41,950 bases of DNA from Gelidibacter japonicus (GCF_010725055.1 NZ_BJKB01000021.1:24118-66067); one strand, 5' to 3'. Positions 24,197 through 33,671 are shown, counted from the first letter of the stretch. Numbers and translations are program-made. The notes: a model not told the origin generated them from the sequence alone.

Positions 24197-25153
24197 TTAC
24201 TTTTTTCTTTTAACCACTTTTTGAGCTGCTTTAATGATGGAAGCACTATTTAAGCCGTACTTTTCCATTAATTGCGCAGGCGTACCAGATTCTCCAAAAG
24301 TATCTTGTGTAGCCACAAATTCTTGTGGTGTAGGATGGCTCAAAGCCAAAACACGAGCAACGCTCTCGCCTAATCCGCCAAGATAGTTGTGCTCTTCAGC
24401 CGTTACTACGCATCCGGTTTTTTTAACGGATTTTATAATGGCTTCATCGTCCAAAGGTTTGATCGTATGGATGTTGATGACTTCTGCAGAGATACCTTGT
24501 TCGTTTAGAGTTTTTGCAGCTTCAAGAGCTTCCCAAACCAAATGGCCGGTAGCAACGATGGTCACATCTGTGCCTTCCGTTAATTGTACTGCTTTTCCAA
24601 TTTCAAACTTTTGGTCTTCTGCAGTAAAATTAGGTACTGAAGGGCGTCCAAAACGCAAATAAACTGGACCTTGGTGCTCTGCAATGGCGATCGTGGCCGC
24701 TTTGGTTTGGTTATAATCGCAGGTATTGATGACGGTCATTCCCGGCAACATTTTCATCAATCCGATATCTTCTAAAATCTGGTGGGTGGCACCATCTTCA
24801 CCAAGTGTCAAACCAGCGTGCGAGGCACAAATCTTGACGTTTTTGTCCGAATAGGCCACACTCTGTCTGATTTGATCGTAAACACGACCGGTTGAAAAGT
24901 TAGCGAAGGTTCCCGTAAAAGGAATTTTTCCACCAATGGTTAAACCAGCAGCCATTCCGATCATATTGGCTTCGGCGATTCCTACTTGAAAGAAACGCTC
25001 TGGATGGTTCTTTTTAAAATCGTCCATTTTTAACGAGCCAATCAAATCGGCACAAAGCGCAACAACCTTGTCGTTGGTTTGTCCCAATTCTGTCAATCCC
25101 GCTCCAAATCCTGAACGTGTGTCTTTATTTCCTGTATTTGTGTATGTTTTCAT
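24197..25153 (-). CDS. Transketolase, C-terminal subunit
   Basis: 318 aa, carrying the pyrimidine-binding and C-terminal domains of transketolase: TRSGFGAGL, the Glu-containing VGIAEANMIGMAAGL, CASHAGLTLGEDGATHQILED, and the C-terminal DTFGESGTPAQLMEKYGL. With the N-subunit upstream it forms the two-chain transketolase that is usual in Flavobacteriia and moves two-carbon units in the non-oxidative pentose phosphate pathway. The 175-bp gap to the N-subunit gene is longer than expected for an obligate pair. Confidence 0.94.
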   Translation of the reverse strand: MKTYTNTGNKDTRSGFGAGLTELGQTNDKVVALCADLIGSLKMDDFKKNHPERFFQVGIAEANMIGMAAGLTIGGKIPFTGTFANFSTGRVYDQIRQSVAYSDKNVKICASHAGLTLGEDGATHQILEDIGLMKMLPGMTVINTCDYNQTKAATIAIAEHQGPVYLRFGRPSVPNFTAEDQKFEIGKAVQLTEGTDVTIVATGHLVWEALEAAKTLNEQGISAEVINIHTIKPLDDEAIIKSVKKTGCVVTAEEHNYLGGLGESVARVLALSHPTPQEFVATQDTFGESGTPAQLMEKYGLNSASIIKAAQKVVKRKK

Positions 25154-25328
25154 AGTAATGCCCGCGAAAGTGGGTATCTGTTTAATTAATTCTTTGATTT
25201 TTAATAATCCTTCCTGTTTTGTCCTGAGTCCATTCTAAAAGGATTTTTATAGGTGATATTAAATTGTCATTCATTTTATTTGCTGCCAACTGTTTACTGT
25301 AAACTGTCGACTGCTGACTGTCAACTAA
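25154..25328. other. Gap with ACTG-type degenerate repeats between transketolase subunit genes
   Basis: About 25280-25325 is built of repeated units such as CTGTTTACTG, TAAACTGTC and GACTGCTGACTG, similar in style to a stretch near 15965-15995. No reading frame is visible. It looks like an expanded or inserted repeat inside what is normally a tight gene pair. Confidence 0.6.
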
Positions 25329-26174
25329 TTAATAATCCCCCAATGTCTCCGCATTCTGTTCCAATCCGATGGCCAATTGCTCATCGTTTGGTGCTTTTCC
25401 ATGCCAGGCGTGGGTGTGCATCATAAAATCAACACCATTGCCCATAACCGTTTTTAAAAGAACGCAAACAGGTTTTCCTTGTCCTGTTTTTGATTTGGCA
25501 ATCGCCATTCCTTTTAAGATGGCTTCTATATTGTTACCTTGTTCGATTTCTACTACAGTCCATCCAAAGGCCTGAAATTTATCTTTAAGACTGCCCATTG
25601 GCAAAACATCATCAGTTGATCCGTCAATCTGCTGTCCGTTAAGATCTATGGTAGAAATGAGGTTGTCCACATTGTTTCCTGCGGCATACATGATCGCTTC
25701 CCAGTTTTGGCCTTCCTGAAGTTCACCATCCCCGTGCAAACTGTAGATCAAATGCGAATCGTTGTTCAGTTTTTTTGCTTGTGCAGCACCGATGGCCACA
25801 GACATGCCTTGGCCCAAAGAGCCTGAAGCTACGCGAACGCCAGGTAGACCTTCATGTGTGGTTGGGTGCCCTTGTAAGCGAGAATCAATCAATCGGAACG
25901 TGTTTAATTCCTCTACAGGAAAATAGCCTGCTCTTGCCAATACGCTGTAAAATACAGGGGAGATGTGTCCGTTTGAAAGGAAGAACAGATCTTCGCCTAT
26001 CCCATCCATATCAAAAGTGTCCTTTCTATCCATGATCTCATTATAAAGCGCTACAAAAAATTCTGCGCAACCTAATGAGCCTCCTGGATGTCCAGAATTC
26101 ACCTTGTGTACCATACGGAGAATATCTCTGCGTACCTGTGTTGTTAAATCTTCTAATTGTTGTGTGTTTGACAT
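25329..26174 (-). CDS. Transketolase, N-terminal subunit
   Basis: 281 aa with thiamine-diphosphate-binding motifs: SGHPGGSLGCAEF, FFLSNGHISPVFYSVL, HGDGELQEGQNWEA, IDLNGQQIDG, VMGNGVDFMMHTHAWHGKAPN. It supplies the diphosphate-binding half of the split transketolase. ATG start 13 codons before the first conserved helix. A good promoter lies just upstream on the minus strand. Confidence 0.94.
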   Translation of the reverse strand: MSNTQQLEDLTTQVRRDILRMVHKVNSGHPGGSLGCAEFFVALYNEIMDRKDTFDMDGIGEDLFFLSNGHISPVFYSVLARAGYFPVEELNTFRLIDSRLQGHPTTHEGLPGVRVASGSLGQGMSVAIGAAQAKKLNNDSHLIYSLHGDGELQEGQNWEAIMYAAGNNVDNLISTIDLNGQQIDGSTDDVLPMGSLKDKFQAFGWTVVEIEQGNNIEAILKGMAIAKSKTGQGKPVCVLLKTVMGNGVDFMMHTHAWHGKAPNDEQLAIGLEQNAETLGDY

Positions 26175-26198
26175 TTTCTAAAAGTTAGTTTTACGCTG

Positions 26199-26229
26199 CA
26201 AAAGTAGTCTTTTAAACCCCCGAAACAAA
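26199..26229 (-). promoter_or_regulatory. Promoter of the transketolase genes
   Basis: On the minus strand TTTG (26229-26226), 19-bp spacer, TACTTTTG (26206-26199), matching TTTG/TAnnTTTG, 25 bp before the N-subunit ATG. Confidence 0.7.
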
Positions 26230-26491
26230 GTTCAAATTGGCGCACTTATTAACGAATGTTGCTGTTTTGCTAACAATTACATATCTGATATTTATAGGAC
26301 CTTTTTTGACCGAATTCCATTTGAAAATTTATGAACAGGGTAGATTTTTGAAACTTTTATCAAGAGGCCCTTATCTTAATTGCGGCATTGTTTATCTTTG
26401 CCAGCCTAATACAATTTTTAAAATATAACAACATCTTCCTTCAGCCTGAAAATTTTCAATTTGAATTAAAAAAGATGTAGGTTTGCCACGT
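26230..26491. other. Intergenic region before tgt
   Basis: No gene is visible. A TATCTTTG -7-like box at 26393-26400 on the plus strand lies about 90 bp before the tgt ATG, but no TTG at proper spacing precedes it, so this is a weak promoter call. Confidence 0.4.
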
Positions 26492-27622
26492 ATGAAATTT
26501 GAATTAAAAGGAAAAGACCCTCAGAGCAAGGCGAGAGCAGGAGCGCTTACTACAGATCATGGCGTTATTGAAACGCCTATTTTTATGCCAGTGGGTACGG
26601 TAGGTTCCGTAAAGGGCGTACACCAAAGAGAACTTAAAAATGATATCAATGCAGATGTCATCTTGGGCAATACCTATCATTTGTATTTGCGTCCGCAAAC
26701 AAGAATTCTCGAACAGGCTGGAGGCTTGCATAAGTTTATCAATTGGGACCGTAATATTTTGACGGATTCTGGTGGATATCAGGTCTATTCATTATCTGCA
26801 AATAGGAAAATTAAGGAGGAAGGTGTCAAGTTTAAATCGCATATTGATGGCAGTTATCACACGTTTACACCAGAAAATGTGATGGAAATCCAACGAACCA
26901 TTGGTGCCGACATCATCATGGCCTTCGACGAATGTACGCCTTATCCATGCGATTATAATTATGCCAAAAGATCCATGCACATGACCCATCGCTGGTTGGA
27001 CCGATGCATCAACCATTTGGAGAAGCTTCCGTTCAAATATGGCTACGAACAAAGCTTTTTCCCGATTGTCCAAGGCAGCACCTATAAAGATTTACGTATG
27101 CAATCGGCCGAATACATTGCCAATGCTGGGGCGGTCGGGAATGCTATTGGCGGATTGTCAGTAGGAGAACCGGCTGAAGAAATGTATGCCATGACAGAAG
27201 TGGTCTGTGATATCCTTCCAGAGGAAAAACCACGCTATTTAATGGGCGTTGGTACCCCAATCAATATTCTTGAAAATATTGCGTTAGGTGTGGATATGTT
27301 TGATTGCGTCATGCCAACGCGTAATGCCAGAAACGGTATGCTCTTTACTGCTCACGGATCGATCAATATCAAAAATAAAAAATGGGAAGCAGATTTTTCT
27401 CCTTTGGATGAGATGGCCATGACCTATGTGGATACAGAGTATTCCAAAGCGTATTTGCGTCATTTGTTTAGCGTCAATGAGCGTTTGGCCATGCAGATTG
27501 CCACGATTCACAACCTCGGATTTTATTTGTGGTTGGTCAGGGAAGCCAGAAAACATATCTTAGCGGGAGATTTTAGAGCCTGGAAAGATATGATGGTGAA
27601 GCAAATGGATAAACGGTTGTAA
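26492..27622 (+). CDS. tgt: tRNA-guanine transglycosylase lacking the zinc-site cysteines
   Basis: The ATG at 26492 (MKFELKGKDPQSKARAG) is chosen over TTG 26483; 376 aa. Substrate and catalytic motifs are intact: Asp92 in LTDSGGYQV, AFDECTPYP, GGLSVGEP, and DMFDCVMPTRNARNG with Asp271. The enzyme exchanges guanine 34 for a queuine precursor in tRNAs for Asp, Asn, His and Tyr. In E. coli a CxCxxC...H motif near the C-terminus binds zinc; here the segment reads DEMAMTYVDTEY and has no Cys, while TIHN (His340) remains. The loss of the zinc site is directly visible. Confidence 0.95.
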   Translation: MKFELKGKDPQSKARAGALTTDHGVIETPIFMPVGTVGSVKGVHQRELKNDINADVILGNTYHLYLRPQTRILEQAGGLHKFINWDRNILTDSGGYQVYSLSANRKIKEEGVKFKSHIDGSYHTFTPENVMEIQRTIGADIIMAFDECTPYPCDYNYAKRSMHMTHRWLDRCINHLEKLPFKYGYEQSFFPIVQGSTYKDLRMQSAEYIANAGAVGNAIGGLSVGEPAEEMYAMTEVVCDILPEEKPRYLMGVGTPINILENIALGVDMFDCVMPTRNARNGMLFTAHGSINIKNKKWEADFSPLDEMAMTYVDTEYSKAYLRHLFSVNERLAMQIATIHNLGFYLWLVREARKHILAGDFRAWKDMMVKQMDKRL

Positions 27623-27708
27623 GTTCAGAGTTCCCGTCTTTGCCAAGGTTCCGGACGGACGGGCAGGGTTCAGGATTAGCAATTTAATGCTTAAAAATTG
27701 TTTTTAGG

Positions 27709-27765
27709 AACAAAGAATAAAGAACAAAGAACAAAGAATAAAGAATAAAGAATAAAGAATAACAA
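27709..27765. repeat. Tandem 7-bp repeat (AAAGAAY type)
   Basis: About eight head-to-tail units of AACAAAG/AATAAAG in the gap between tgt and the LptF/G-type gene, ending some 20 bp before the TTG start. Copy number is likely to vary by slippage. It lies in the spacer that would contain a promoter or ribosome entry site. Confidence 0.85.
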
Positions 27766-27783
27766 TACCCAATAGATCAGACT

Positions 27784-28860
27784 TTGAAAATTCTTGATTG
27801 GTACATATTAAAACGATATCTCTTCACTTTTTTGATGATGCTATTGCTGTTTATCCCCATCGGAATTACAGTCAATCTTGCTGAAAAAATTGGTAAAATC
27901 TTAGAGAATAAAGTACCGTTTGGAGAAGTAGCCCTGTACTATCTCAATTTTACCATCTACTTTGCCAATTTATTGTTTCCCATATTTTTATTTCTATCCG
28001 TTATTTGGTTTACTTCCAAACTTGCCAACAACACAGAAATTGTCGCTTTTTTGAGCTCGGGAGTTTCCTTTTCGCGTTTTCTTAGGCCATATATTATTGG
28101 TGCAACCCTTGTTTCTTTATTCGCCATGATCCTGGGGTTTTATTTGGCACCTATCGCAAGTCAGGGGTTTAACGAATTTACCTATAAATATTTGAAAAGC
28201 GCTAGGCATCAAGATCCAGGTCAAAATATTTTTAGGCAGATCAATGATACTGATTTAATATTTGTGAGCAGTTTTGATAAGATCCAAAAAACGGGCTATA
28301 ACTTTACCTTGGAACATATTGAGGGCAACGAATTGAAATATAAGATGTTTGCGAATTCAATTCGCTATTCAGAAGCCGATAGTACCTATAAATTATTTAA
28401 TTATTATAAACGGACTATCACGGACAACGGTGATATTATTGAAGCACAACGACAACTCGATACCGTTCTTCCATTTGATTTGGAAGATTTAATGCCGGTC
28501 AATTATATTGCAGAAACAAAACCTTACTCTGAATTGGTAGAATTTATAGATAAGGAGAAGGCTCGGGGCTCTTCAAATATTGGTCGCTATGAAATTGTAA
28601 AATATAAAAAATGGAGTTTACCTGTTTCCGTTTTTATTCTGACCATAATTGCTGTGGCCGTATCTTCCATTAAGCGAAGAGGTGGGATGGGTTTTAACTT
28701 GGCTTTTGGTATCACAACTGCCATGGTTTATGTGTTTTTTGATAAGGTTTTTGGCGTATTGGCCGAACAATCTGATTTCTCACCAATAATCGCTGCATGG
28801 CTTCCAAATTTGGTTTTTGGTATTTTAGCGATCTTTCTCCTTTACAATGCAAAACGCTAA
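27784..28860 (+). CDS. LptF/LptG-family lipopolysaccharide-export permease (YjgP/YjgQ)
   Basis: 358 aa from a TTG start; the first residues MKILDWYILKRYLFTFLM match the conserved family N-terminus, so TTG is accepted. Six membrane helices are visible: three N-terminal, then a periplasmic beta-jellyroll-like segment (~residues 130-260), then three C-terminal (PVSVFILTIIAVAVSS, FGITTAMVYVFFDKVFG, AWLPNLVFGILAIFLL). LptF and LptG form the inner-membrane channel that hands LPS to the Lpt bridge. Its end overlaps the DMT transporter gene by 14 bp. Confidence 0.9.
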   Translation: MKILDWYILKRYLFTFLMMLLLFIPIGITVNLAEKIGKILENKVPFGEVALYYLNFTIYFANLLFPIFLFLSVIWFTSKLANNTEIVAFLSSGVSFSRFLRPYIIGATLVSLFAMILGFYLAPIASQGFNEFTYKYLKSARHQDPGQNIFRQINDTDLIFVSSFDKIQKTGYNFTLEHIEGNELKYKMFANSIRYSEADSTYKLFNYYKRTITDNGDIIEAQRQLDTVLPFDLEDLMPVNYIAETKPYSELVEFIDKEKARGSSNIGRYEIVKYKKWSLPVSVFILTIIAVAVSSIKRRGGMGFNLAFGITTAMVYVFFDKVFGVLAEQSDFSPIIAAWLPNLVFGILAIFLLYNAKR

Positions 28861-29752
28861 GCTCAAGAATTACCTGCATCTACATATCTTAGTTTTCATC
28901 GCTGGTTTTACTGCTATTTTGGGCGAGTTGATTACTATTGGTTCCATCCCATTGGTGTGGTATAGAATGTTGATGGCAGGATTGCTCATGTTTCTCTATA
29001 TAAAGTTCAAAAAAGTCAAATTAAAGATTGATAAGTCCACGATGCTGAAATTTCTTGCAGCAGGTGTCATCGTCTCTTTACATTGGATTACTTTTTTTGA
29101 AGCGATCAAGCAATCCAATATCTCCATTGCACTCGCGATGTTTTCTACGGGTGCCTTCTTTGCTTCTTTTATTGAACCTTTCTTTTATAAAAGACGAATT
29201 GTTTGGTATGAAATTATTCTTGGGGTTATGGTCGTTATTGGCGTCTTTCTCATTACACACGGTGAGTTGAGATATATCAATGGTATCATTCTTGGGGTTG
29301 TTTCGGCCTTACTGTCCAGTTTATTTGCAGTTATTAACGGCACGTTCATACGGAAATATTCCGCGACGGTCATTTCCTTTTATGAGTTTCTTAGTGGGGT
29401 CGCATTTTTGACGCTTTTTATCCTGCTATTTAAAGGAGGATTTGACATCAAATTTTTCACGCTTTCTGCTTCAGATTGGGTGTATCTTTTTTTATTGGCC
29501 TCAGTTTGTACGGCCTATGCATTTATTGGAGTGGTTAAAGTGATGAAATTTATCAGTCCATATACAGTGGTCCTTTCTTATAATCTGGAACCTGTTTATG
29601 GGATAGCTTTGGCCTTATTGTTATTTCCTGAAACAGAAACCATGGGACCTCAGTTTTACTATGGCGCTTGTTTGGTGTTGCTATCTGTCATGTTGGATGC
29701 CGTGTTGAAGAATGTGAATTCCTATAGGGCAAGAAAACGAAAAACACACTAA
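28847..29752 (+). CDS. DMT-superfamily (EamA) transporter
   Basis: 301 aa with about ten hydrophobic helices in two EamA repeats (~residues 8-140 and 145-290). Landmarks: a VWYRMLMAGLLMFLY segment in repeat one and VVLSYNLEPVYGIALALLLFPE in repeat two. EamA transporters export or import small metabolites, often amino acids. Starts inside the LptF/G gene, so the two are co-translated. Substrate unknown. Confidence 0.9.
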   Translation: MQNAKLKNYLHLHILVFIAGFTAILGELITIGSIPLVWYRMLMAGLLMFLYIKFKKVKLKIDKSTMLKFLAAGVIVSLHWITFFEAIKQSNISIALAMFSTGAFFASFIEPFFYKRRIVWYEIILGVMVVIGVFLITHGELRYINGIILGVVSALLSSLFAVINGTFIRKYSATVISFYEFLSGVAFLTLFILLFKGGFDIKFFTLSASDWVYLFLLASVCTAYAFIGVVKVMKFISPYTVVLSYNLEPVYGIALALLLFPETETMGPQFYYGACLVLLSVMLDAVLKNVNSYRARKRKTH

Positions 29753-29860
29753 ATCGATTAATCTTTAAGAGTTACTTTGATTATCCGTACCTTTGTATGG
29801 CCATCTAATAAATACCTGTTTTTTTCATATTGTAGTTTTACCTGAACGGAAAAAATTACG

Positions 29861-29868
29861 TAGGTTTG
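29861..29868 (+). promoter_or_regulatory. -7 box upstream of accA
   Basis: TAGGTTTG, 32 bp before the accA ATG. A second such box, TACCTTTG, lies at 29788-29795. Neither has a TTG at ideal spacing, so the calls rest on the -7 consensus alone. Confidence 0.45.
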
Positions 29869-29900
29869 TAGGCTAACTAATAATTAAAACTTAAATTTCT

Positions 29901-30851
29901 ATGGAGTATTTAGAATTTGAGCTTCCCATAAAAGAACTAGAGGATCAGTTGTCAAAATGCCGAGTGATTGGTGAAGAGAGTGATGTTGACGTGACTCAAA
30001 CTTGTGAACAAATTGAGAAGAAGCTCCTCGCTACTAAGAAAGATATCTATAAAAATCTAACCGCGTGGCAACGTGTTCAATTATCCCGTCATCCAAATAG
30101 GCCTTATACCTTAGATCATATCAGGGCCTTATGTGGCGATTCTTTTTTGGAGTTGCATGGAGATAGAAATGTGAAGGATGATAAAGCCATGATTGGCGGA
30201 TTAGGTAAGATTGGCGATCAGTCCTATATGCTTATTGGGCAACAGAAGGGGTACAATACCAAAACCAGGCAATATCGGAATTTTGGAATGTCAAATCCTG
30301 AAGGTTACCGAAAGGCTCTACGTTTGATGAAATCTGCTGAGAAATTTAAAATTCCTGTAGTGACTTTAATTGACACCCCGGGTGCCTATCCTGGTTTGGA
30401 AGCTGAAGAACGTGGGCAAGGAGAGGCCATTGCAAGGAATATTTTGGAAATGACCCGTTTAAAAGTGCCAATCATTTGTGTAATTATTGGTGAAGGTGCC
30501 TCTGGTGGAGCTCTGGGTATTGGTGTTGGAGACCGTGTGCTGATGATGGAAAATACCTGGTATTCTGTAATTTCTCCAGAGTCCTGCTCGTCAATCCTAT
30601 GGCGCAGTTGGGAATATAAGGAGCAAGCGGCAGAAGCATTAAAACTTACCGCTCCAGATATGAAAAAGATGAAATTGGTGGACGATATTATTAAAGAACC
30701 ATTGGGCGGTGCACATACCAATCGAGAGGAAGCTTTTTTGGCAGTTCGGAAAGCAATCGAAAAATCTTATGATGAGCTTAAAAACTTATCACCAAAAGAA
30801 TTGGTACAAAAACGCATGGATAAATATGCTAATATGGGGGTCTATAAATAA
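29901..30851 (+). CDS. accA: Acetyl-CoA carboxylase carboxyltransferase, alpha subunit
   Basis: 316 aa, full length. Conserved segments: [55 protein letters not shown], the oxyanion-forming [40 protein letters not shown] and [16 protein letters not shown]. With AccD it transfers the carboxyl group from biotin to acetyl-CoA in the first step of fatty-acid synthesis. A terminator follows. Confidence 0.97.
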   Translation: MEYLEFELPIKELEDQLSKCRVIGEESDVDVTQTCEQIEKKLLATKKDIYKNLTAWQRVQLSRHPNRPYTLDHIRALCGDSFLELHGDRNVKDDKAMIGGLGKIGDQSYMLIGQQKGYNTKTRQYRNFGMSNPEGYRKALRLMKSAEKFKIPVVTLIDTPGAYPGLEAEERGQGEAIARNILEMTRLKVPIICVIIGEGASGGALGIGVGDRVLMMENTWYSVISPESCSSILWRSWEYKEQAAEALKLTAPDMKKMKLVDDIIKEPLGGAHTNREEAFLAVRKAIEKSYDELKNLSPKELVQKRMDKYANMGVYK

Positions 30852-30879
30852 CAATCCCCCAATACCTTAACCAAACTCA

Positions 30880-30909
30880 AAACTGAAGTTAATGGCTTCG
30901 GTTTTTTTT
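30880..30909 (+). terminator. Terminator of accA
   Basis: AAACTGAAG and CTTCGGTTT pair (one G-T) around TTAATGG, running into eight T; 29 bp after the accA stop. Confidence 0.8.
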
Positions 30910-30933
30910 GGCCTTATTAACAATATTATAAAG

Positions 30934-30956
30934 TTATCAACAGTTATATTGTTGAT
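30934..30956. promoter_or_regulatory. DnaA-box-like inverted repeat upstream of dnaB
   Basis: TTATCAACA (30934-30942) differs from the DnaA-box TTATCCACA by one base. Together with TGTTGAT (30950-30956) it makes a perfect ATCAACA/TGTTGAT inverted repeat around GTTATAT. It lies about 65 bp before the dnaB start. Confidence 0.4.
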
Positions 30957-31021
30957 GACCTGTTAAGATTGAAGTGAAACAAAATGGCTTCTTTCTTTAC
31001 AAATTATTTACTTTCGTATTC

Positions 31022-32569
31022 ATGAAACAACCAAATCAAATACAAGGCTATAAAGTGGACAAAAGCACGATTATTAGCTTAGAAAAAGGGAAAATTCCGC
31101 CACAAGCTCTTGATTTAGAAGAGGTTGTTCTCGGGGCCATGATGATTGATAAAAAAGGGGTAGATGAAGTTATCGACATTTTAAGCCCAGAAGCATTCTA
31201 TAAAGATGCTCATAAACACATCTTTGAGGCCATTTTCAAATTATTTGAAAACAGTGAACCGGTCGATTTATTAACCGTTTCTAGTCAACTCAAGAAAGAT
31301 GCAAAATTAGAATTGGTAGGTGGCGATTTTTATTTGATATCTTTGACCCAACGCGTGTCTTCCTCGGCACATATTGAGTTTCATGCACGGATTATTCTCC
31401 AAAAATTTATACAGCGCAGTTTGATCAAGATTTCAAATGAAATTATTGAAGATGCCTACGATGAAACTAAAGATGTTTTTGATTTGTTGGATCAAGCAGA
31501 AGCCAAGCTTTATGAAGTGACCCAAGGAAATATCAAGAAATCTACAGAAACTGCCCAAAGTTTGGTTATTCAAGCGAAAAAGAAAATTGAAGATATTTCC
31601 AATAAAGAGGGCTTGAGCGGTATTCCATCAGGTTTTGACAAGCTGGATAAACTGACCTCGGGATGGCAGGAGAGCGATTTGATCATTGTGGCAGCACGTC
31701 CAGGGATGGGTAAAACAGCTTTGACCCTTTCTATGGCACGAAATATTGCGGTCGAACATAATATTCCCGTTGCGTTTTTCTCTTTAGAGATGGCTTCGGT
31801 GCAGTTGATCACCCGTTTGATCTCTAGCGAAACAGGTCTCTCTTCAGAAAAATTGCGAACGGGAAAACTTGAGAAACACGAATGGGAACAGTTAAATGTT
31901 AAGGTAAAGGCTTTAGAGAAAGCACCTTTGTTTATTGATGATACCCCATCGCTTTCTATTTTTGATTTGCGTGCAAAAGCACGTCGTTTGGCGTCACAAT
32001 ATGGCATTAAAATGATTATTATCGATTATCTGCAATTGATGACAGCTGGTGGAAGCCAGAAAGGCGGAAACAGGGAACAGGAAATTTCTACTATCTCCCG
32101 TAACCTCAAGGCTCTGGCAAAGGAATTGAGTCTTCCCGTAATTGCCTTGTCACAACTATCCCGTGCGGTAGAGACCCGTGGCGGCAGTAAAAGACCATTA
32201 TTATCTGATTTACGTGAATCTGGTGCAATTGAACAGGATGCGGATATTGTATCGTTTATCTATAGACCCGAATACTACAAAATTGACGAGTGGGATGATG
32301 AAGAACGTTCTCCTACGGAAGGTCAAGCGGAATTCATTGTGGCCAAACATAGAAATGGTGGCTTGGAGAATATCAGGTTGAAGTTTGTTGGACACCTTGG
32401 TAAGTTTGATAACCTAGATGATTTTGATACACCATTTGGCGAATTCCACTCTAAAATGAATGCAGCTGCCAATGACAATACCTTTAAGTCGGGTAATTTC
32501 CCTTCAGCATCAGATGCATTTGATCCACCTTCAATGGATGATGTCGACGATAATGACGTGCCATTCTAA
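31022..32569 (+). CDS. dnaB: Replicative DNA helicase DnaB
   Basis: The ATG at 31022 (MKQPNQIQGYKVD) is preferred; the upstream in-frame extension is a hydrophobic stretch unlike DnaB. 515 aa. N-terminal domain (PPQALDLEEVVLGAMMID), Walker A ARPGMGKTAL, the motif VAFFSLEMASVQLITRLIS, Walker B IIIDYLQLM, DnaB H4 motif and arginine finger region (ALSQLSRAVETRGGSKRPLL), then ESGAIEQDADIVSFIYR. It unwinds DNA at the replication fork as a hexamer. An acidic, disordered-looking C-terminal tail ends in DDNDVPF. Confidence 0.97.
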   Translation: MKQPNQIQGYKVDKSTIISLEKGKIPPQALDLEEVVLGAMMIDKKGVDEVIDILSPEAFYKDAHKHIFEAIFKLFENSEPVDLLTVSSQLKKDAKLELVGGDFYLISLTQRVSSSAHIEFHARIILQKFIQRSLIKISNEIIEDAYDETKDVFDLLDQAEAKLYEVTQGNIKKSTETAQSLVIQAKKKIEDISNKEGLSGIPSGFDKLDKLTSGWQESDLIIVAARPGMGKTALTLSMARNIAVEHNIPVAFFSLEMASVQLITRLISSETGLSSEKLRTGKLEKHEWEQLNVKVKALEKAPLFIDDTPSLSIFDLRAKARRLASQYGIKMIIIDYLQLMTAGGSQKGGNREQEISTISRNLKALAKELSLPVIALSQLSRAVETRGGSKRPLLSDLRESGAIEQDADIVSFIYRPEYYKIDEWDDEERSPTEGQAEFIVAKHRNGGLENIRLKFVGHLGKFDNLDDFDTPFGEFHSKMNAAANDNTFKSGNFPSASDAFDPPSMDDVDDNDVPF

Positions 32570-32642
32570 AACCTTAACTTTTTCTTTAATTTTTTTGAGA
32601 GTTTAAGATTATCTTTGCAAGCTGATAATTAGAATTTTACCC

Positions 32643-33671
32643 ATGGACAAAATACGAACAACAAATTTATTATTGCTGGTTATTGTTGTGCCATTGGTTT
32701 TTTATTTGCTAAAAATCCTATCGTTTATCTTTATTCCGTTGGTATTTTCCATGTTTATCGCGCTCTTGTTTTTACCCTTGATGCGTTGGTTGGGAAAAAA
32801 GGGTGTGCCAAAATATCTCAGTATTTTTATCGTGATTCTTCTTATTTTGATGGGACTGGCTATTACCGCAGAATTGATACACCTGTCCAGTAAACAGATT
32901 ATGTCATCTGATAGCACTTTTTTCAAGGAAGCTGAAGGTAAGATTAGAGGTTTAAAAGACTCATTGGAAACATTTTTTGGTGTCCAATTGGGGAAAAATG
33001 GAAGTATCATGGCTCAATTGGCGGAAACTAAAAATATTGGCTCCGTTGTGGGGTCTATGGGGAGATTCATCAGTATGGCCCTCACAACTGCTTTCTTTAC
33101 CGTGCTGTGGCTGGCCGAATCCATCAATGTACAGAAATTGTTACATGTTACTTTATTGAAACGAAAACATACCGCGGTCAAAACGTTCCTTAAAATTGAA
33201 AATGATTTGATCACCTTCATAAAGGTGAAGTTTCTAGTGAGTTTGGGAACCGGAATCTTCACGGGTCTCGCCTGTGTGTATTTTGACGTGAGTTTTCCAA
33301 TTTTTTGGGGATTATTTGCCTTTGTGATCAATTTTGTGCAAATGATCGGATCGTTTATTGCCGTGATCAGTTTAACTATTTTTGCCTTTGTGGAATTGGA
33401 TCCATCAAGCACCTTGTTCTTCTTTATTCTGGCCATCTCGTTAGTTCAGGTTATTTTCGGATCCATTTTGGAACCTATATTTATGGGAAAATCCTTTTCC
33501 ATCAATATCATAGCTGTTTTGGTGATGTTGATGTTCTGGGGCTATATTTGGGGAATTGCAGGTATGATCATGTCCATCCCAATAACGGTTTTCTTGAAAA
33601 TTATCCTGGAACAATTCCCAAGTACAAAAATTGTAGCAAGTTTGCTTTCGGGCAAGAATGAGGAATTTTAA
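32643..33671 (+). CDS. AI-2E family (PerM/TqsA-like) membrane exporter
   Basis: 342 aa, about seven to eight hydrophobic helices. The N-terminal helix pairs (LLLLVIVVPLVFYLLKILSF, IFIPLVFSMFIALLFLPLM), the soluble middle region (~90-150) and the C-terminal conserved FWGLFAFVINFVQMIGSFIA plus MFWGYIWGIAGMIMSIPI are typical of the family. Family members include autoinducer-2 exporters and sodium/proton antiporters; substrate here is unknown. A TATCTTTG -7 box lies at 32610-32617. Confidence 0.9.
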   Translation: MDKIRTTNLLLLVIVVPLVFYLLKILSFIFIPLVFSMFIALLFLPLMRWLGKKGVPKYLSIFIVILLILMGLAITAELIHLSSKQIMSSDSTFFKEAEGKIRGLKDSLETFFGVQLGKNGSIMAQLAETKNIGSVVGSMGRFISMALTTAFFTVLWLAESINVQKLLHVTLLKRKHTAVKTFLKIENDLITFIKVKFLVSLGTGIFTGLACVYFDVSFPIFWGLFAFVINFVQMIGSFIAVISLTIFAFVELDPSSTLFFFILAISLVQVIFGSILEPIFMGKSFSINIIAVLVMLMFWGYIWGIAGMIMSIPITVFLKIILEQFPSTKIVASLLSGKNEEF

